From an uncultured Flavobacteriales bacterium (lineage in GTDB: Bacteria; Bacteroidota; Bacteroidia; Flavobacteriales; Vicingaceae): a stretch of 5,715 nt of DNA. Under the pieces are notes generated by a model that saw only the letters and a list, made by a program, of their open reading frames with translations, had not been told where the DNA came from and made no database searches. The stretch is taken from positions 1 through 5,715 of the forward strand of contig CAJXFJ010000134.1 in assembly GCA_913052515.1 (NCBI GenBank), written 5' to 3'. The position numbers and the translations under genes are program-made. The first letter of the stretch is position 1; each line of letters starts with the position of its first letter. Positions 5,530-5,715 of this stretch are shown here, in pieces.

Positions 5530-5715
5530 TTAAAAGTCGTCTGAATCATTGGACTCTCCTCCTTGTCGGGAAGGACCTCTACTTTTCTTTTTATTGATTC
5601 GATAAGTAAAACTCAATAAAAATTGTCGAGCTCTCCATTGAAATTCAGATTCGGTATAAAGGTATTCAGTATCTGTGATACTTCTTCTTTTTCTGGTATT
5701 TAGCAAATCTCTAAC
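5530..5715 (-). CDS. Outer-membrane beta-barrel / TonB-receptor-like protein, C-terminal part only
   Basis: An open frame enters from the right edge and ends with TAA at 5532-5530, giving 61 residues of a C-terminus. It begins VRDLLNTRKRRS and includes TEYLYTESEFQWRARQFLLSFTYRI, two amphipathic strands of the kind that close a beta-barrel, and then a hydrophilic tail rich in Lys, Arg, Gly, Ser and Asp ending in DSDDF. A pattern of DLLNTR..., SEFQWR.RQ...SFTYR and a Gly/Asp-rich tail ending in Phe is typical of the Bacteroidota outer-membrane beta-barrel family that carries a TonB-receptor-like barrel. The plug or carboxypeptidase-like N-terminal part and the start lie outside the window, so ligand and regulation are unknown. 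It is the first visible gene of the leftward run. Confidence 0.8.
   Translation of the reverse strand, partial: VRDLLNTRKRRSITDTEYLYTESEFQWRARQFLLSFTYRINKKKSRGPSRQGGESNDSDDF

Overview
The window looks like chromosomal core DNA from an AT-rich member of the Bacteroidota, most likely the marine Cytophagales/Flammeovirgaceae side, although that finer placement is only an impression from the protein sequences. The grounds are: (i) near-matches to the Bacteroidota -7 promoter box TAnnTTTG in intergenic gaps, (ii) almost no Shine-Dalgarno sequences before starts, (iii) a Bacteroidota-type SAM hydrolase-family protein whose active site differs from the classical form, (iv) a small basic protein of a type I associate with this phylum, and (v) the C-terminus of a TonB-receptor-like outer-membrane beta-barrel protein.

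Layout. Left part: a leftward gene for a SAM hydrolase (DUF62/chlorinase-fluorinase) family protein (11-796) diverges from a rightward pair, phoH (901-1887, TTG start) and purC (1874-2809). The last two overlap by 14 bases and are probably co-transcribed. The 104-base divergent gap carries one -7-like box for each direction and two short inverted repeats, so it could be a shared control region. A 2Fe-2S ferredoxin gene (2846-3139) follows purC in the same direction, possibly with its own promoter.

Right part: everything from 3151 to the right edge reads leftward. In transcription order it is an outer-membrane beta-barrel protein (only its last 61 codons are inside, 5530-5715), an SGNH/GDSL-hydrolase lipoprotein (4792-5520), the tRNA methylthiotransferase mtaB (3399-4721, or to 4742 with the longer start), and a conserved lysine-rich 75-residue protein of unknown function (3151-3378). 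Gaps are 9, 49-70 and 20 bases, consistent with a run of co-transcribed genes. The ferredoxin and the small basic protein converge with only 11 bases between their stop codons.

Functions: purC is de novo purine synthesis; phoH is an ATPase linked to RNA metabolism; mtaB makes the ms2t6A modification at tRNA position 37; the ferredoxin is an electron carrier; the barrel protein and lipoprotein belong to the cell envelope. I found no tRNA, rRNA, CRISPR array, insertion sequence or phage gene, and no convincing rho-independent terminator. No stretch over 300 bases lacks a gene. I do not see a dedicated novel system. The most interesting points are the SAM-hydrolase paralogue lacking the canonical Asp-Arg-His residues, the uncharacterised basic protein beside mtaB, and the symmetric elements in the divergent gap.
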